Positions 44,511-53,830 are shown, counted from the stretch's first letter. The stretch: DNA of 64,000 nucleotides from Oscillospiraceae bacterium (GCA_022509025.1 JAFLUB010000004.1:1-64000); one strand, 5' to 3'. Numbers and translations are program-made. Notes: a model not told the origin generated them from the sequence alone.

Positions 44511-44713
44511 TTTACATTTTTTCAATTATATGATATAATTTTTTTTGCGACTAAGATTAATATATTGATTCAACTCATTTGGTGTGTATTTTTATTTTCT
44601 GATAAAAATACAGGCTCTGTTTCGAATACACACAAGTAGTTGAAATATTAATCTAAGTCGCATTAGTTAGAGCTATGTATTTTAGCGCATGGCTCCGGCT
44701 GTGCGCTTTTTTT
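44511..44713 (+). ncRNA. Candidate stand-alone small RNA with promoter and terminator
   Basis: TTTACA (44511-44516), 17 bases, TATAAT (44534-44539), then a predicted RNA from about 44547. The first 115 bases fold back: a GCGACTAAGATTAATAT arm (from 44547) pairs with its near-complement ending at 44661. TTCAACT/AGTTGAA and GTGTGTATT/AATACACAC follow, and an inner TATTTTTAT hairpin. A 10-bp terminator (44684-44707) with seven T ends it. GAGCTATG (44670) could also pair with CATGGCTC inside the terminator, a possible alternative fold. There is no ORF. The layout recalls 6S-type or other long-hairpin sRNAs; identity unknown. Confidence 0.72.
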
Positions 44714-44772
44714 GTTATAGTGAAACAAACAACGCGGCTTAGATTTTCAATGTTACTACAAATTTACAATAA

Positions 44773-44800
44773 TAAAAGGCTGCATTTGCAGCCTTTTATC
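44773..44800 (-). terminator. Terminator of the FIST-GGDEF gene
   Basis: A perfect 12-bp stem ATAAAAGGCTGC/GCAGCCTTTTAT with a 4-base loop, just after the minus-strand stop codon. Confidence 0.85.
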
Positions 44801-44811
44801 GGTTTTCTGAT

Positions 44812-46581
44812 TTATAACTTTACAGTCTGATTCTTACCGTTGTCTTTTGCCTTGTACAATGCTTCATCTACCCTGATGTACATCGCGTCAGCTCTCTCGC
44901 CGTCTTTAGCCTGAATAACTCCGACACTTATTGTCTGGCAGCCCGCATTTTCATATGAAACAGACGCGAACTTTACGCGTATCTTTTCCGCAATCTCTAC
45001 GGCTTTGTCTATCTCACTTTCCGGAAGCATTATCATAAATTCCTCGCCGCCCCAACGTCCTATGGATGCGGAAGGCACATCATTTTTTACATTTCTGAGA
45101 ATCTCTGACAGAGCTCTGATAACCTGGTCGCCTTCTCTATGACTGTAAGTATCATTAATTTTCTTGAAATTGTCAATGTCAAGCATGATGAGAGACAAAT
45201 TACCGAACGTCCCGTTCTGATTGCGCTCATCAACTATGCCGCGTATTCTTCTCGCTATTTCACCGCGGTTATACAAACCTGTCAGACCGTCTGTAACAGA
45301 AATAACAGCAAGCTTTCTATTAAGCGCCTCATACTCCGCAGTAGTAGCCTCGATAAAGGAAATAAAGCGTCTGATTACGGTGATTCTTTCGCTTTCGATT
45401 TTGTCAAGATTTGCGTCATAGAGCTTTACTATTTCATTGCTTTTCGGTTCGCCCTCTCTCATAGCGGCGAAAACAAGGGTACTGTTGAAAATGTGCACAA
45501 TATCGTTTACACGTAAGAACTCGCCGCTTGTATAAAAGCCGGATGTCGGAGCTACGCTGTTAAACTGGATTGTTTCCTTGCTGACATTTTCGCCCCAGAA
45601 CGCTTTCCTTGCAGCGCAGGAAAACGTTTGTATAACCTCCGGTCGGAATTCTGCTATTTTTTGTCCGTCATTCATGATGCTTGAGAGAATTGTTTCGGGG
45701 TCACCGAAAGAGAAACTAATCTCGCTGCCTTCCGGAACGTAGGATGTCATTACAATTGAGTCATCATCATTTACCCCAACAGCGCAGCGCAGAACATCTG
45801 TACCGTTATCATTCAATAAGAAAGGGAATTCAATTGAATTGAATACGAATTGGTCATTATTCTCTATATTCAGAAATTTCTGATAGATATTAAAAGCAGG
45901 CTCGCCGTTCAGCTCATACATGATTTCTTTATCTGCTTTTGTAACCTTGAACTTTCTCTTTATCGGCTGCCAGCCGCAGATAAATGTGCTGTACGTATGT
46001 AAATCGCTGCCTCCGAGAAGAAGGAAAACGATACCGCGCTCGGAGAAACCGTTGCCTTTGGAAAATACAACGTTATTTATAGGGGTAATATCGGGATTAC
46101 ATGCGCCGCCGCCGAACACCTGAATATCATTTCTTAAGGTACTCATCTCGTCGCAGAATTCCTTGAGCGACATACCAAGCATTGTGGCATGCATTTCCAC
46201 TGTGTTGACCCATGTATTGGTATCGCAGTACTTTTTCAGACGTCGCGCGTCTTCTTTTGCGTTCCCTTCCGAGAAAGGAAGCTGCATCAGCTCTACCCGT
46301 GTCGTTTCATATTCAAAAATGGTACAGGTCAGGATAATTTCTGACTCAGTAAACGCGCCGCCCAAAATATTAGCGTTTGAAGTACAGCCTAAATAAAGAG
46401 CGTCAGGCATTTTCTCGTCAAGTATATCACAGACATGCTTGATATGATTTAATTCAATATCATCTGAGTATATTCTGAATACAGTGGTATAAGACGGATT
46501 TGTATCACACCATTTAGTAATTTCTTCTAATTTTTTGTATAAGTCCCAATCATTTTTGTATTCAAATTGAAATTGCTTCAT
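44812..46581 (-). CDS. FIST-domain sensor diguanylate cyclase
   Basis: 589 residues, no signal peptide. FIST N domain (about 30-200; DALYLGCTSNANILGGAF, VFGGGACNPD), FIST C domain (about 220-370; YELNGEPAFNIYQKFL), a short helical linker (about 395-425) that can signal as a coiled coil, and a GGDEF domain (about 430-589) with intact GGEEF in SIGRWGGEEFMIMLPE and an SDGLTGLYNR-like VTDGLTGLYNRGEI start. It should make c-di-GMP in response to a cytoplasmic ligand; FIST domains are thought to bind small molecules such as amino acids. It would oppose the EAL enzyme at 8.8 kb. Confidence 0.92.
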   Translation of the reverse strand: MKQFQFEYKNDWDLYKKLEEITKWCDTNPSYTTVFRIYSDDIELNHIKHVCDILDEKMPDALYLGCTSNANILGGAFTESEIILTCTIFEYETTRVELMQLPFSEGNAKEDARRLKKYCDTNTWVNTVEMHATMLGMSLKEFCDEMSTLRNDIQVFGGGACNPDITPINNVVFSKGNGFSERGIVFLLLGGSDLHTYSTFICGWQPIKRKFKVTKADKEIMYELNGEPAFNIYQKFLNIENNDQFVFNSIEFPFLLNDNGTDVLRCAVGVNDDDSIVMTSYVPEGSEISFSFGDPETILSSIMNDGQKIAEFRPEVIQTFSCAARKAFWGENVSKETIQFNSVAPTSGFYTSGEFLRVNDIVHIFNSTLVFAAMREGEPKSNEIVKLYDANLDKIESERITVIRRFISFIEATTAEYEALNRKLAVISVTDGLTGLYNRGEIARRIRGIVDERNQNGTFGNLSLIMLDIDNFKKINDTYSHREGDQVIRALSEILRNVKNDVPSASIGRWGGEEFMIMLPESEIDKAVEIAEKIRVKFASVSYENAGCQTISVGVIQAKDGERADAMYIRVDEALYKAKDNGKNQTVKL

Positions 46582-46664
46582 AAATTTCCCCCTGTGAGTC
46601 AGTGCTTTTATGTTCCTTTAACTTCAAAGTATACACCAAAATCTTTTTTTAGTCAAGAATTTTA

Positions 46665-48002
46665 TTAAACTAATCTTTTTTCTTTCCATTTACCGGAATA
46701 ATATCTCACGACCGGAACCACAGCGCCGGCCGCCCATGCGAGAGGGGTAGCCATCCATATACCTGTAGAACCGAACGGGCGCACAAGTATATATGCGAAT
46801 ATAATTCTTGCAATAAGCTCTGTTATACCAGATACAGCCGAGGTGTTCACATCGCCCGCGCCGCGCAGGACGTTCAGATATGTCCGCATAATCGCCGCGA
46901 CAATGTATGCCGTGCAGACTATTGTGAGATATCTGCCGCCCACTTCAATGGCTCTTGCGGCAACGTTTATGTCAAGGAACATTCCAAGAAGCCTTGTGCG
47001 GAATATAACGATTACCGCAGCGAGCGTCGCGCATATGCCGATAAGCGCAAAAAGTGTATGATACAGTCCCTTTTTAATTCTGTCGATATTTCCCGCGCCC
47101 ATATTCTGCCCTGCGAATACCGATAGTGACATTCCTATTGAAATAACCGGCATTATCGCGATAGAGTCAATTCTCGTCGAAGCGGTGTATGCCGCTATTG
47201 TCATTGGACCAAAAGAATTAACAAGTCTCTGCACACTCATTGTGCCGAGAGCTATAAGGCAGCTTTCAAGCGCGGCAGGCAGACCTGTGCGGAATATTTT
47301 TATCACGGTTCTCTTATCGGCGCGGCGTGGAAGTCCATCAAGATTAAGCTGTTTACGGTATCTTATAATATGTGAGATACAGAATACCGCGCTTATTATC
47401 TGCGCTATTACAGTTGCCGCAGCAGCTCCCGCAACACCCATTTTGAAAAAGACAACGAACAGTAAGTCCAGAGCCACATTTAAAAGCGCTGAGATAATAA
47501 GCGCGTAAAGGGGTGTTCTGCTGTCGCCGAGACTTCTCAGCGCCGCGCCCGATGCGTTGTATGCCGCTGTGCCGGTCATAAATGTAAAAATAATCCTTAT
47601 ATATTTAACCGATTCGTCTATTATTCTCTCAGGAGTGTTTAAAATACGAAGCACAGGACGCGCTAAGATTATACCCGCCGCCGAGGTTAAAACAGAAAGA
47701 ATAATAACTATGTAAATAAGCGATGTCACTGTTTTCTTAAGCTCACCAAAGCTGCGTTTTCCGAAGCATTGTGAAATAATAATACCCGCGCCGTTCGTCA
47801 TACCCATCATAAAACATATGGCAAGCGTCATCATTGTTGAAGTTGCGCCGACAGCGGCGAGAGACTCCGCGCCGACGAATTTTCCTACAACGGCCGCATC
47901 CACAAAATTATAAATCTGCTGAAATATATTTCCTATCAGCATAGGCACTGAAAAAGACAGTATCATTTTAAGAGGACTGCCATTTGTCATATCATATATC
48001 AT
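46665..48002 (-). CDS. MATE family efflux transporter
   Basis: 445 residues with twelve membrane helices in two homologous halves. It begins MTNGSPLKMILSFSVPMLIG, the usual MATE opening, and has FVDAAVVGKFVGAESLAAVG near 30-50 and QNMGAGNIDRIKKGLYH in the second half. It exports cationic compounds using Na+ or H+. A second in-frame ATG (codon 5) could be the true start. It is divergent from the glycosyltransferase gene across a 338-bp palindromic spacer. Confidence 0.92.
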   Translation of the reverse strand: MIYDMTNGSPLKMILSFSVPMLIGNIFQQIYNFVDAAVVGKFVGAESLAAVGATSTMMTLAICFMMGMTNGAGIIISQCFGKRSFGELKKTVTSLIYIVIILSVLTSAAGIILARPVLRILNTPERIIDESVKYIRIIFTFMTGTAAYNASGAALRSLGDSRTPLYALIISALLNVALDLLFVVFFKMGVAGAAAATVIAQIISAVFCISHIIRYRKQLNLDGLPRRADKRTVIKIFRTGLPAALESCLIALGTMSVQRLVNSFGPMTIAAYTASTRIDSIAIMPVISIGMSLSVFAGQNMGAGNIDRIKKGLYHTLFALIGICATLAAVIVIFRTRLLGMFLDINVAARAIEVGGRYLTIVCTAYIVAAIMRTYLNVLRGAGDVNTSAVSGITELIARIIFAYILVRPFGSTGIWMATPLAWAAGAVVPVVRYYSGKWKEKRLV

Positions 48003-48030
48003 TTTATCACCGCCTTATATACTATTTCTA

Positions 48031-48220
48031 ACCCAACTAACTCTTGAATTTTTCTGCTTGTTCAAACTGTGAAATCCTTCGTCATAAAACCTTGGCTGGT
48101 CGTAAAACTACGTTTTACTGCTCGCCTATGCGACCGAGAAAAACGCGGGTTTTCCTGCGGTTTTCTTCCTTGGCTTTCGCAGTTTGTTCTTCGCATAAAT
48201 TATTCAGGATTTAATTGGGT
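48031..48220. repeat. 190-bp palindromic element between divergent MATE and glycosyltransferase genes
   Basis: The ends ACCCAACTAA (48031-48040) and TTAATTGGGT (48211-48220) pair. Further in, CAAACTGTGAAA pairs with TTTCGCAGTTTG. The centre holds GTAAAAC-TAC-GTTTTAC, an outer GGTCG/CGACC, and AAAACGCGGG-TTTT-CCTGCGGTTTT. The whole block can fold as one branched hairpin. It is non-coding and resembles a MITE or other non-autonomous element. Confidence 0.6.
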
Positions 48221-48277
48221 GAGCAATAAAATTAACAATACGCAATTATAGACCATTATATTACCCGTGTCAATAGG

Positions 48278-48306
48278 TTGAAAAATTTTTTGGAATTTGG
48301 TATACT
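48278..48306 (+). promoter_or_regulatory. Promoter of the glycosyltransferase gene
   Basis: TTGAAA (48278-48283), a 17-base spacer, TATACT (48301-48306), about 35 bases before the GTG start. Confidence 0.65.
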
Positions 48307-48340
48307 ATGAATAAATCAAAACAGGAAATGAGGGGTTAAA

Positions 48341-49465
48341 GTGAAGATACTACTTATGTCAGTGAAAGCCGGATACGGACATCATTCCACCGCGAAAGCT
48401 ATAATAGAATATTTTGAAAAAAACGGGCATGAATGTGAAATGCTTGATATTTTTGATTACATAAACCACCGTTTGGGTAATTCCATTCAGGACGGATATC
48501 TTGTTTCCACTAAATATCTGCCAAAGACATATGGTAAAGCTTACGGGAAGCTGTCGCAAAAAGATGAGCCTTATGATAAGCATTCGCTTATGTCTCTGTT
48601 TTCGCGGTTTGTGTCAAAACGACTTGAAAAATTTGTGAAGAAATACAGCCCGGATTTAATAATAGGCACGCACAGCTATGCGGGCGTTTGTATGAGCCTT
48701 TTAGAGAATAAGGGTGTTATAGACTGTCCAACAATAGGAATTGTGACTGATTTCACGGTACATCCGTTCTGGGAAAGCACATTTCTTGATTATTACGTCA
48801 TTCCTGACAAGCTTATATCGTCAGAAATGCGAAAAAAGGGTATAACACAGGAAAAGCTTCTGCCTATCGGAATACCGGTGCGCAGTCAGTTTTCGGTTAA
48901 AACAGACAAAAAAGAAGCAAGAAAGCTCCTTGGCATAAAGGACATTCCGACTGTGCTTATAATCATGGGTTCGATGGGTTACGGAAATATAAAAAGCCTG
49001 CTTGAGGAAATGGACGTTAACGAGCATGATTTTCAAATATTGTGCGTGTGCGGTTCAAATAAGAAGATAAAAAGCGCCGTTGACGAGTTTGAATGGACTA
49101 AAAAAGTGTATAGCTATGGTTTTGTTGACAATGTAGACGTTATGATGGACGCGGCGGATTTTATAATATCGAAACCGGGCGGCCTGACAACCTCTGAGGC
49201 TCTTGCAAAGGGACTGCCGATGGTTATTTTAAATCCCATACCGGGTCAGGAGGACAGAAACCTCAATTTTCTTGTAAACAGCGGCGCGGCAATAACAGTT
49301 AATGAGGACTACCGGATCGGTGACGCGCTCAATCTGATGTTTGGCTGTCCGTGGCGCACTGAGCTTATGCGCGAGAGTATAAAGCATTTAGGAAAGCCTG
49401 ACGCGGCAAAAAATCTTTATGAATTTTCTATGGAAAAAGTTGAAGCAAAATCAACCGTTATCTGA
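48341..49465 (+). CDS. MGDG-synthase/UgtP-like processive glycolipid glycosyltransferase
   Basis: 374 residues, GTG start with GAGGGG upstream. The N-terminal half opens MKILLMSVKAGYGHHSTAKA, the glycine-rich loop of MGDG synthase-type GT28 enzymes, with GIVTDFTVHPFW near 140. The C-terminal donor-binding half has IIMGSMGYGN, YGFVDNVDVMMDAADFIISK, and PGGLTTSEALAKGLPMV, the UDP-sugar site. It probably adds sugar to diacylglycerol to make membrane glycolipids and lipoteichoic acid anchors. Its last 49 bases overlap the convergent pseudouridine synthase gene. Confidence 0.9.
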   Translation: MKILLMSVKAGYGHHSTAKAIIEYFEKNGHECEMLDIFDYINHRLGNSIQDGYLVSTKYLPKTYGKAYGKLSQKDEPYDKHSLMSLFSRFVSKRLEKFVKKYSPDLIIGTHSYAGVCMSLLENKGVIDCPTIGIVTDFTVHPFWESTFLDYYVIPDKLISSEMRKKGITQEKLLPIGIPVRSQFSVKTDKKEARKLLGIKDIPTVLIIMGSMGYGNIKSLLEEMDVNEHDFQILCVCGSNKKIKSAVDEFEWTKKVYSYGFVDNVDVMMDAADFIISKPGGLTTSEALAKGLPMVILNPIPGQEDRNLNFLVNSGAAITVNEDYRIGDALNLMFGCPWRTELMRESIKHLGKPDAAKNLYEFSMEKVEAKSTVI

Positions 49466-50343
49466 AATTCTTTTCCGTTCAGATAATTTAAGATACCGGC
49501 GTCATCTATGAACTCAAACCTTAGCTTATAGCTTGCAAGCTTCATATTCCCGCCGCTTTTTGAGCCGTATTTTTTGTCTCCCGAGAGAGGATGCGAAATA
49601 TGCGCCATCTGGGCGCGTATCTGGTGAGTGCGTCCTGTTTCTATCTCGACTTCAAGAAGTGATTTGCCGTTCTTTGAAGCGAGTGTTGTGTAATTTGTTT
49701 TTATAAGCTTTGAATTTTCGCTTTGGGTGTCCGTAACGGACACCTTTTTTTCGCCGCGTTTAAGATATGCGCTTAAATGCCCGCTTTTTTCCGTATATCC
49801 GTCCACTATACAGAGATACAGCTTTTTTATCTCGCGGTTTTTGATTTTTTCGTTTATAATCCGTAGCGTCGTGGCATTTTTCGCGCCGATTATTATCCCT
49901 GAGGTATTCCGGTCAAGACGGTTACAGAAAGCGGGGGAGAAGCTGTGCTCCTCACGGGGATTGTATTCGCCGTTTCTATAAAGATAGCTCTGCATTCTTT
50001 TAAGCAGAGTATCCTCAGTACCCCTGTCGTCGGAATGTACGACAATACCCTGAGGCTTATTTATCAGAATTAAATTTTCGTCCTCATAGACTATGTCTAT
50101 GTCGCTTTCTCCAATCTCAAAATCATGCGCGGCGGGGAAGAATTCATCATTAAAATAAAGCTTCAAAGTATCTCCGCTTTGAAGCATATATTTTCCGTCC
50201 TTTATATGTTTACCGTTGACACGCACACAGTTTTTCCTGAGACTTTTATAGAGCATACTCTCCGGTATACCCGTAAGATATTTCATAAGGAATTTATCGA
50301 GCCTCTGAGACGCGTCATTATCGTTTATTATGACTTCTCTCAT
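49417..50343 (-). CDS. RluA-family pseudouridine synthase
   Basis: 308 residues. N-terminal S4-like RNA-binding part (about 12-80; SQRLDKFLMKYL, RVNGKHIKDG) followed by the RluA catalytic domain. Key motif NRLDRNTSGIIIGAK contains the catalytic Asp (HRLDRxTSG pattern with Asn for His). LEVEIETGRTHQIRAQMAHI and HPLSGDKKYGS follow. It makes pseudouridine in rRNA (RluC/RluD-type). The 3' ends of this gene and the glycosyltransferase gene overlap by 49 bases. It follows the CapA gene by 6 bases and is probably its operon partner. Confidence 0.92.
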   Translation of the reverse strand: MREVIINDNDASQRLDKFLMKYLTGIPESMLYKSLRKNCVRVNGKHIKDGKYMLQSGDTLKLYFNDEFFPAAHDFEIGESDIDIVYEDENLILINKPQGIVVHSDDRGTEDTLLKRMQSYLYRNGEYNPREEHSFSPAFCNRLDRNTSGIIIGAKNATTLRIINEKIKNREIKKLYLCIVDGYTEKSGHLSAYLKRGEKKVSVTDTQSENSKLIKTNYTTLASKNGKSLLEVEIETGRTHQIRAQMAHISHPLSGDKKYGSKSGGNMKLASYKLRFEFIDDAGILNYLNGKEFQITVDFASTFSIENS

Positions 50344-50349
50344 GTTTTA

Positions 50350-51396
50350 TTACCTAAAATTCAGACTTTGTATCCCAAACTGCATGGAATAGTCAAGCAG
50401 CTTATTCTGTATTTCAATTTTTCTTTCGCCTGTGGCAATAGCAGGCTGATAGTTATTATATTCGTCATAGCCCGAAATAGTCGCGGGTATGAGAACCATG
50501 TTATCATCCTCCTGCATTGTGCCTTCTATAAATGTGAACACCTGTCTGTATATAACAGTGTCCTTATCTGCGGGGTTGCTGTTGCCTCCGAAGCAGAAGT
50601 TACCGAGGCTGTATGCAATATACCGTCCGTTATATTTTTCAATACCCTGTAAAACGTGCGGATGAGTACCGATAACCAGATCTGCGCCTAAATCAACCGC
50701 CTTGTGCGCAAGCTCTATCTGCTCGTTGGTGGGTGATGTTTCTTTTTCGATACCCCAGTGAATACTTACTATAATAAGCTGAGCGCCGAGTTCTTTTACC
50801 GAACCGATTGCTCTTTCAAGCTTTTCCGCCTCTGTTTCCTCAAGAGCATTTATGCCGACAAGTCCTACAGAAATTCCGTTAACATCACGTATAGTCGTAT
50901 TTGTTCCGGCAAAGTTTGATATACCCACTTCGTTAAGGTACTTTATTGTATCAGAATGACTTACATCTCCATAATCAGCGCTGTGGTTGTTTGCAAGATT
51001 CGCTGCTTCAACGCTTGAAGAGGTGAGAACCTGAACATATTCCGGCTTGCCTCGGAATGCATACGTTTTATCCTCTCGCTCTCCCTGATTTGAAAGAGTT
51101 CCCTCAAAATTAACGATTGTGATGTCATCTTCGGCAAATATAGGCGCAACATTTCTCAGGAAGTATGAATAGTCGTCCTCCTCCTGATCGGCATATGCGA
51201 CAAAACCTTCATCCCATGATGCGTTAATATCAGTGGCAAGGGTACAGTCACCGACAGCGGTAATGGTAACTGTCTGAACCGACGGTGTATATTCCTCCTG
51301 TACCTGCTGTTTTTTGATTTCGCTCATGACACTTAATGCTATTGCTGCCACAAATAATACCATTGTGACGAATATTAAAAATTTTCTTATACTCAT
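50350..51396 (-). CDS. CapA-family (PgsA-like) metallophosphoesterase, membrane-anchored
   Basis: 348 residues. N-terminal signal anchor (about 7-24), then a CapA domain: VGDCTLATDINASWDEGF, IVNFEGTLSNQGERE, LANNHSADYGD, LIIVSIHWGIEKE and LVIGTHPHVLQGIEKY, which carry the metal-binding Asp, Asn and His residues of the calcineurin-like fold. CapA proteins take part in poly-gamma-glutamate capsule synthesis, but here no capB/capC genes are present, so a wall- or polymer-related hydrolase role is more likely. Confidence 0.9.
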   Translation of the reverse strand: MSIRKFLIFVTMVLFVAAIALSVMSEIKKQQVQEEYTPSVQTVTITAVGDCTLATDINASWDEGFVAYADQEEDDYSYFLRNVAPIFAEDDITIVNFEGTLSNQGEREDKTYAFRGKPEYVQVLTSSSVEAANLANNHSADYGDVSHSDTIKYLNEVGISNFAGTNTTIRDVNGISVGLVGINALEETEAEKLERAIGSVKELGAQLIIVSIHWGIEKETSPTNEQIELAHKAVDLGADLVIGTHPHVLQGIEKYNGRYIAYSLGNFCFGGNSNPADKDTVIYRQVFTFIEGTMQEDDNMVLIPATISGYDEYNNYQPAIATGERKIEIQNKLLDYSMQFGIQSLNFR

Positions 51397-51489
51397 TATT
51401 TTTAAACAACCTTTGAATTTTTGTGTTATGTTTATTTTATTCTAATGAGACAAATTTGTCAATATAATTTTAAATTTTCATGTCATAGC

Positions 51490-51518
51490 TTGACTAATTG
51501 CCAACATAGGTATAAAAT
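51490..51518 (+). promoter_or_regulatory. hppA promoter
   Basis: TTGACT (51490-51495), a 17-base spacer, TAAAAT (51513-51518). The SD AAGGAGGGA and ATG at 51553 follow. Confidence 0.65.
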
Positions 51519-51552
51519 GGGTGTAGATATTAAAAAAGGAGGGATTATTCGT

Positions 51553-53649
51553 ATGAATAATTTTGAAACAATCGCGCCATGGGCGGTACTTCTGTGCGCA
51601 ATAATCGCGTTGGTATTCTCTTTCATAAACTTCTACTCCGTAAAGAAGAAGCCTGAGGGAACAGACACGATGAAGAGCATAGGTGAAAAAATCCGTAAAG
51701 GCGCTATGGCGTATCTGAAGCGTCAGTATAAGACAGTCGGAGTTTTCTTCGCGGTAATGTTCGTTATACTGCTTATACTTTCATTCACAGGATTTTTAAC
51801 AAAGTTTGTGCCGTTCGCATTCCTTACGGGAGGATTTTTCTCAGGACTTTCAGGATTTATCGGCATGAAGATAGCTACCTACGCAAATACCAGAACAGCA
51901 AACGGAGCGCAGCAGGGACTTAATAAGGGTCTTAAAATTGCGTTCGCGTCAGGCTCGGTTATGGGTCTTACAGTTGTAGGCCTCGGACTTCTTGATATAA
52001 GCGTATGGTTCATTCTTCTGAAATTTGTTTTCAAACTTGATGTTGATGAAATTATGGCGGCTATGCTGACTTTCGGTATGGGCGCAAGCTCAATGGCGCT
52101 GTTTGCGCGTGTGGGCGGCGGAATATTCACAAAGGCTGCCGATGTCGGCGCTGACCTTGTTGGTAAGGTTGAAGCGGGTATTCCCGAGGATGACCCGAGA
52201 AACCCCGCTTGTATTGCGGACAACGTAGGTGATAACGTGGGCGACGTTGCCGGAATGGGCGCTGACCTTTATGAATCGTATGTCGGCTCAATCATTTCCT
52301 GCGGCGCTCTTGCAACAGCTGCCGGACTCGGCTTTAATGGCGTGCTTGTTCCGATGCTTATCGCGGCAATCGGTATAATCTCGTCTATTATAGGTACTTT
52401 CTTTGTATCAACTAAGGAGGGCGCTAACCAGAAGTCGCTTCTCGGCTCATTAAGACGCGGAACATACGCTTCGTCAATTCTGAGCGCAATAGGAGCGGCA
52501 GTGCTTATATTCACACTTCTTCCGGAAAACTCAAACGTGTTCTGGGCTGTTATTTCGGGACTTGTTGCCGGCGTATTAATAGGTTTCTTCACCGAGTATT
52601 ATACATCAGACTCATATAAGCCGACACAAAAGCTTTCTTCGTCATCACAAACAGGCTCGGCGACAATTATTATTGACGGTATCGCTCTCGGTATGTCGTC
52701 AACTGCTATACCGGTAATAATTATAGGTATCTCAATCATTGTCAGCTTCTTCACAGCCGGCGGAACAATCGGCGGAGACGGCTTCGCAAGCGGACTTTAC
52801 GGAGTCGGACTTTCAGCTGTTGGTATGCTTTCAACACTCGGTATCACTCTTGCAACAGACGCATATGGTCCTGTTGCGGATAATGCAGGCGGTATCGCGG
52901 AGATGTCGGGACTTCCCGAGGTTGTTCGTGAAAGAACAGACGCGCTTGACTCATTGGGTAACACAACAGCTGCAACAGGTAAGGGCTTCGCTATAGGCTC
53001 AGCAGCTCTGACAGCTCTCGCGCTTATCGTTTCATATACAGATAAGATTGAGGGTATGGGAATGGAACTTAACCTGTCGGTAACAAACCCGGCAGTGCTT
53101 ATCGGCTTGTTCGTGGGAGCAATGCTTCCGTTCCTCTTCAGCGCAATGACTATGCAGGCTGTAGGACGCGCTGCTCAGAAGATAGTTGTTGAGGTAAGAA
53201 GACAGTTCAGAGAAATAAAGGGTCTTATGGAAGGCAAGGCTGACGCTGATTACGAGACCTGCGTTGATATTTGTACAAAGTCATCTTTGAAGGAAATGAT
53301 TCTTCCTGCGGCGCTCGGTATTGTGGCTCCGATTGTGGTTGGATTTATACTCGGCGCTAACGGCGTTGTGGGTATGCTTGCCGGCGCGCTTATTTCAGGC
53401 TTCGTTCTCGCTATTATGATGGCTAACTCAGGCGGAGCATGGGATAACGCTAAGAAGTATATCGAAGCCGGTAACTTCGGCGGTAAGGGCAGCGATAACC
53501 ATAAGGCTGCCGTTGTCGGCGACACAGTCGGCGACCCGTTTAAGGATACTTCAGGTCCGTCGGTTAACATACTGATTAAGCTTCTATCAATGGTTTCAAT
53601 CGTTTTTGCGGCAATAGTTGTTGCTTACGGCGGTATGGGATTATTCTAA
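51553..53649 (+). CDS. hppA: Membrane-bound K+-dependent pyrophosphatase (Na+ or H+ pump)
   Basis: 698 residues from the ATG at 51553 (AAGGAGGGA upstream; the 44-codon longer frame crosses the promoter). About sixteen helices. Substrate motifs: [20 protein letters not shown] near 220, [35 protein letters not shown], and near the end [17 protein letters not shown]. The [10 protein letters not shown] segment has Ala where K+-independent enzymes carry Lys, so this is the K+-dependent subfamily, many of which pump Na+. It couples pyrophosphate hydrolysis to ion export, useful for an energy-limited fermenter. Confidence 0.95.
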   Translation: MNNFETIAPWAVLLCAIIALVFSFINFYSVKKKPEGTDTMKSIGEKIRKGAMAYLKRQYKTVGVFFAVMFVILLILSFTGFLTKFVPFAFLTGGFFSGLSGFIGMKIATYANTRTANGAQQGLNKGLKIAFASGSVMGLTVVGLGLLDISVWFILLKFVFKLDVDEIMAAMLTFGMGASSMALFARVGGGIFTKAADVGADLVGKVEAGIPEDDPRNPACIADNVGDNVGDVAGMGADLYESYVGSIISCGALATAAGLGFNGVLVPMLIAAIGIISSIIGTFFVSTKEGANQKSLLGSLRRGTYASSILSAIGAAVLIFTLLPENSNVFWAVISGLVAGVLIGFFTEYYTSDSYKPTQKLSSSSQTGSATIIIDGIALGMSSTAIPVIIIGISIIVSFFTAGGTIGGDGFASGLYGVGLSAVGMLSTLGITLATDAYGPVADNAGGIAEMSGLPEVVRERTDALDSLGNTTAATGKGFAIGSAALTALALIVSYTDKIEGMGMELNLSVTNPAVLIGLFVGAMLPFLFSAMTMQAVGRAAQKIVVEVRRQFREIKGLMEGKADADYETCVDICTKSSLKEMILPAALGIVAPIVVGFILGANGVVGMLAGALISGFVLAIMMANSGGAWDNAKKYIEAGNFGGKGSDNHKAAVVGDTVGDPFKDTSGPSVNILIKLLSMVSIVFAAIVVAYGGMGLF

Positions 53650-53666
53650 GGTTTAATTTTAAAATG

Positions 53667-53699
53667 AAACACCGTTCCGAAAATCGGAACGGTGTTTTT
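53667..53699 (+). terminator. hppA terminator
   Basis: A perfect 14-bp stem AAACACCGTTCCGA-AAA-TCGGAACGGTGTTT with a three-base loop and then T residues. Confidence 0.93.
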
Positions 53700-53738
53700 G
53701 TATTATGTTAGAAAATCAGGCTCGGGGTGTAATTTTTC

Positions 53739-53768
53739 TTGACAATTTTACCAAAATAATGATATAAT
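53739..53768 (+). promoter_or_regulatory. Promoter of the TrpXYZ-type importer
   Basis: TTGACA (53739-53744), an 18-base spacer, TATAAT (53763-53768), both consensus. No T-box or tandem-Trp leader peptide was found between it and the gene. Confidence 0.8.
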
Positions 53769-53830
53769 ATATACACATTATGCGGGTAATAAAACCCATG
53801 CGAATAATTAAAAGAAAAGAGGAAAAGTTT

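Noticed and set aside
44668-44680. TTAGAGCTATG in the small RNA resembles part of the Cas9 crRNA repeat/tracrRNA sequence.
   Set aside because: There is no repeat-spacer array, no cas gene and no matching anti-repeat nearby; the similarity is about ten bases and the segment is explained by pairing with the terminator.
51421-51552. 44-codon extension of HppA.
   Set aside because: It spans the predicted promoter, and the SD AAGGAGGGA fits the ATG at 51553.
53745-53830. T-box or Trp leader peptide before the TrpX-like gene.
   Set aside because: Only about 60 bases separate the predicted start site and the ATG, with no T-box sequence, anticodon loop or Trp-codon run.
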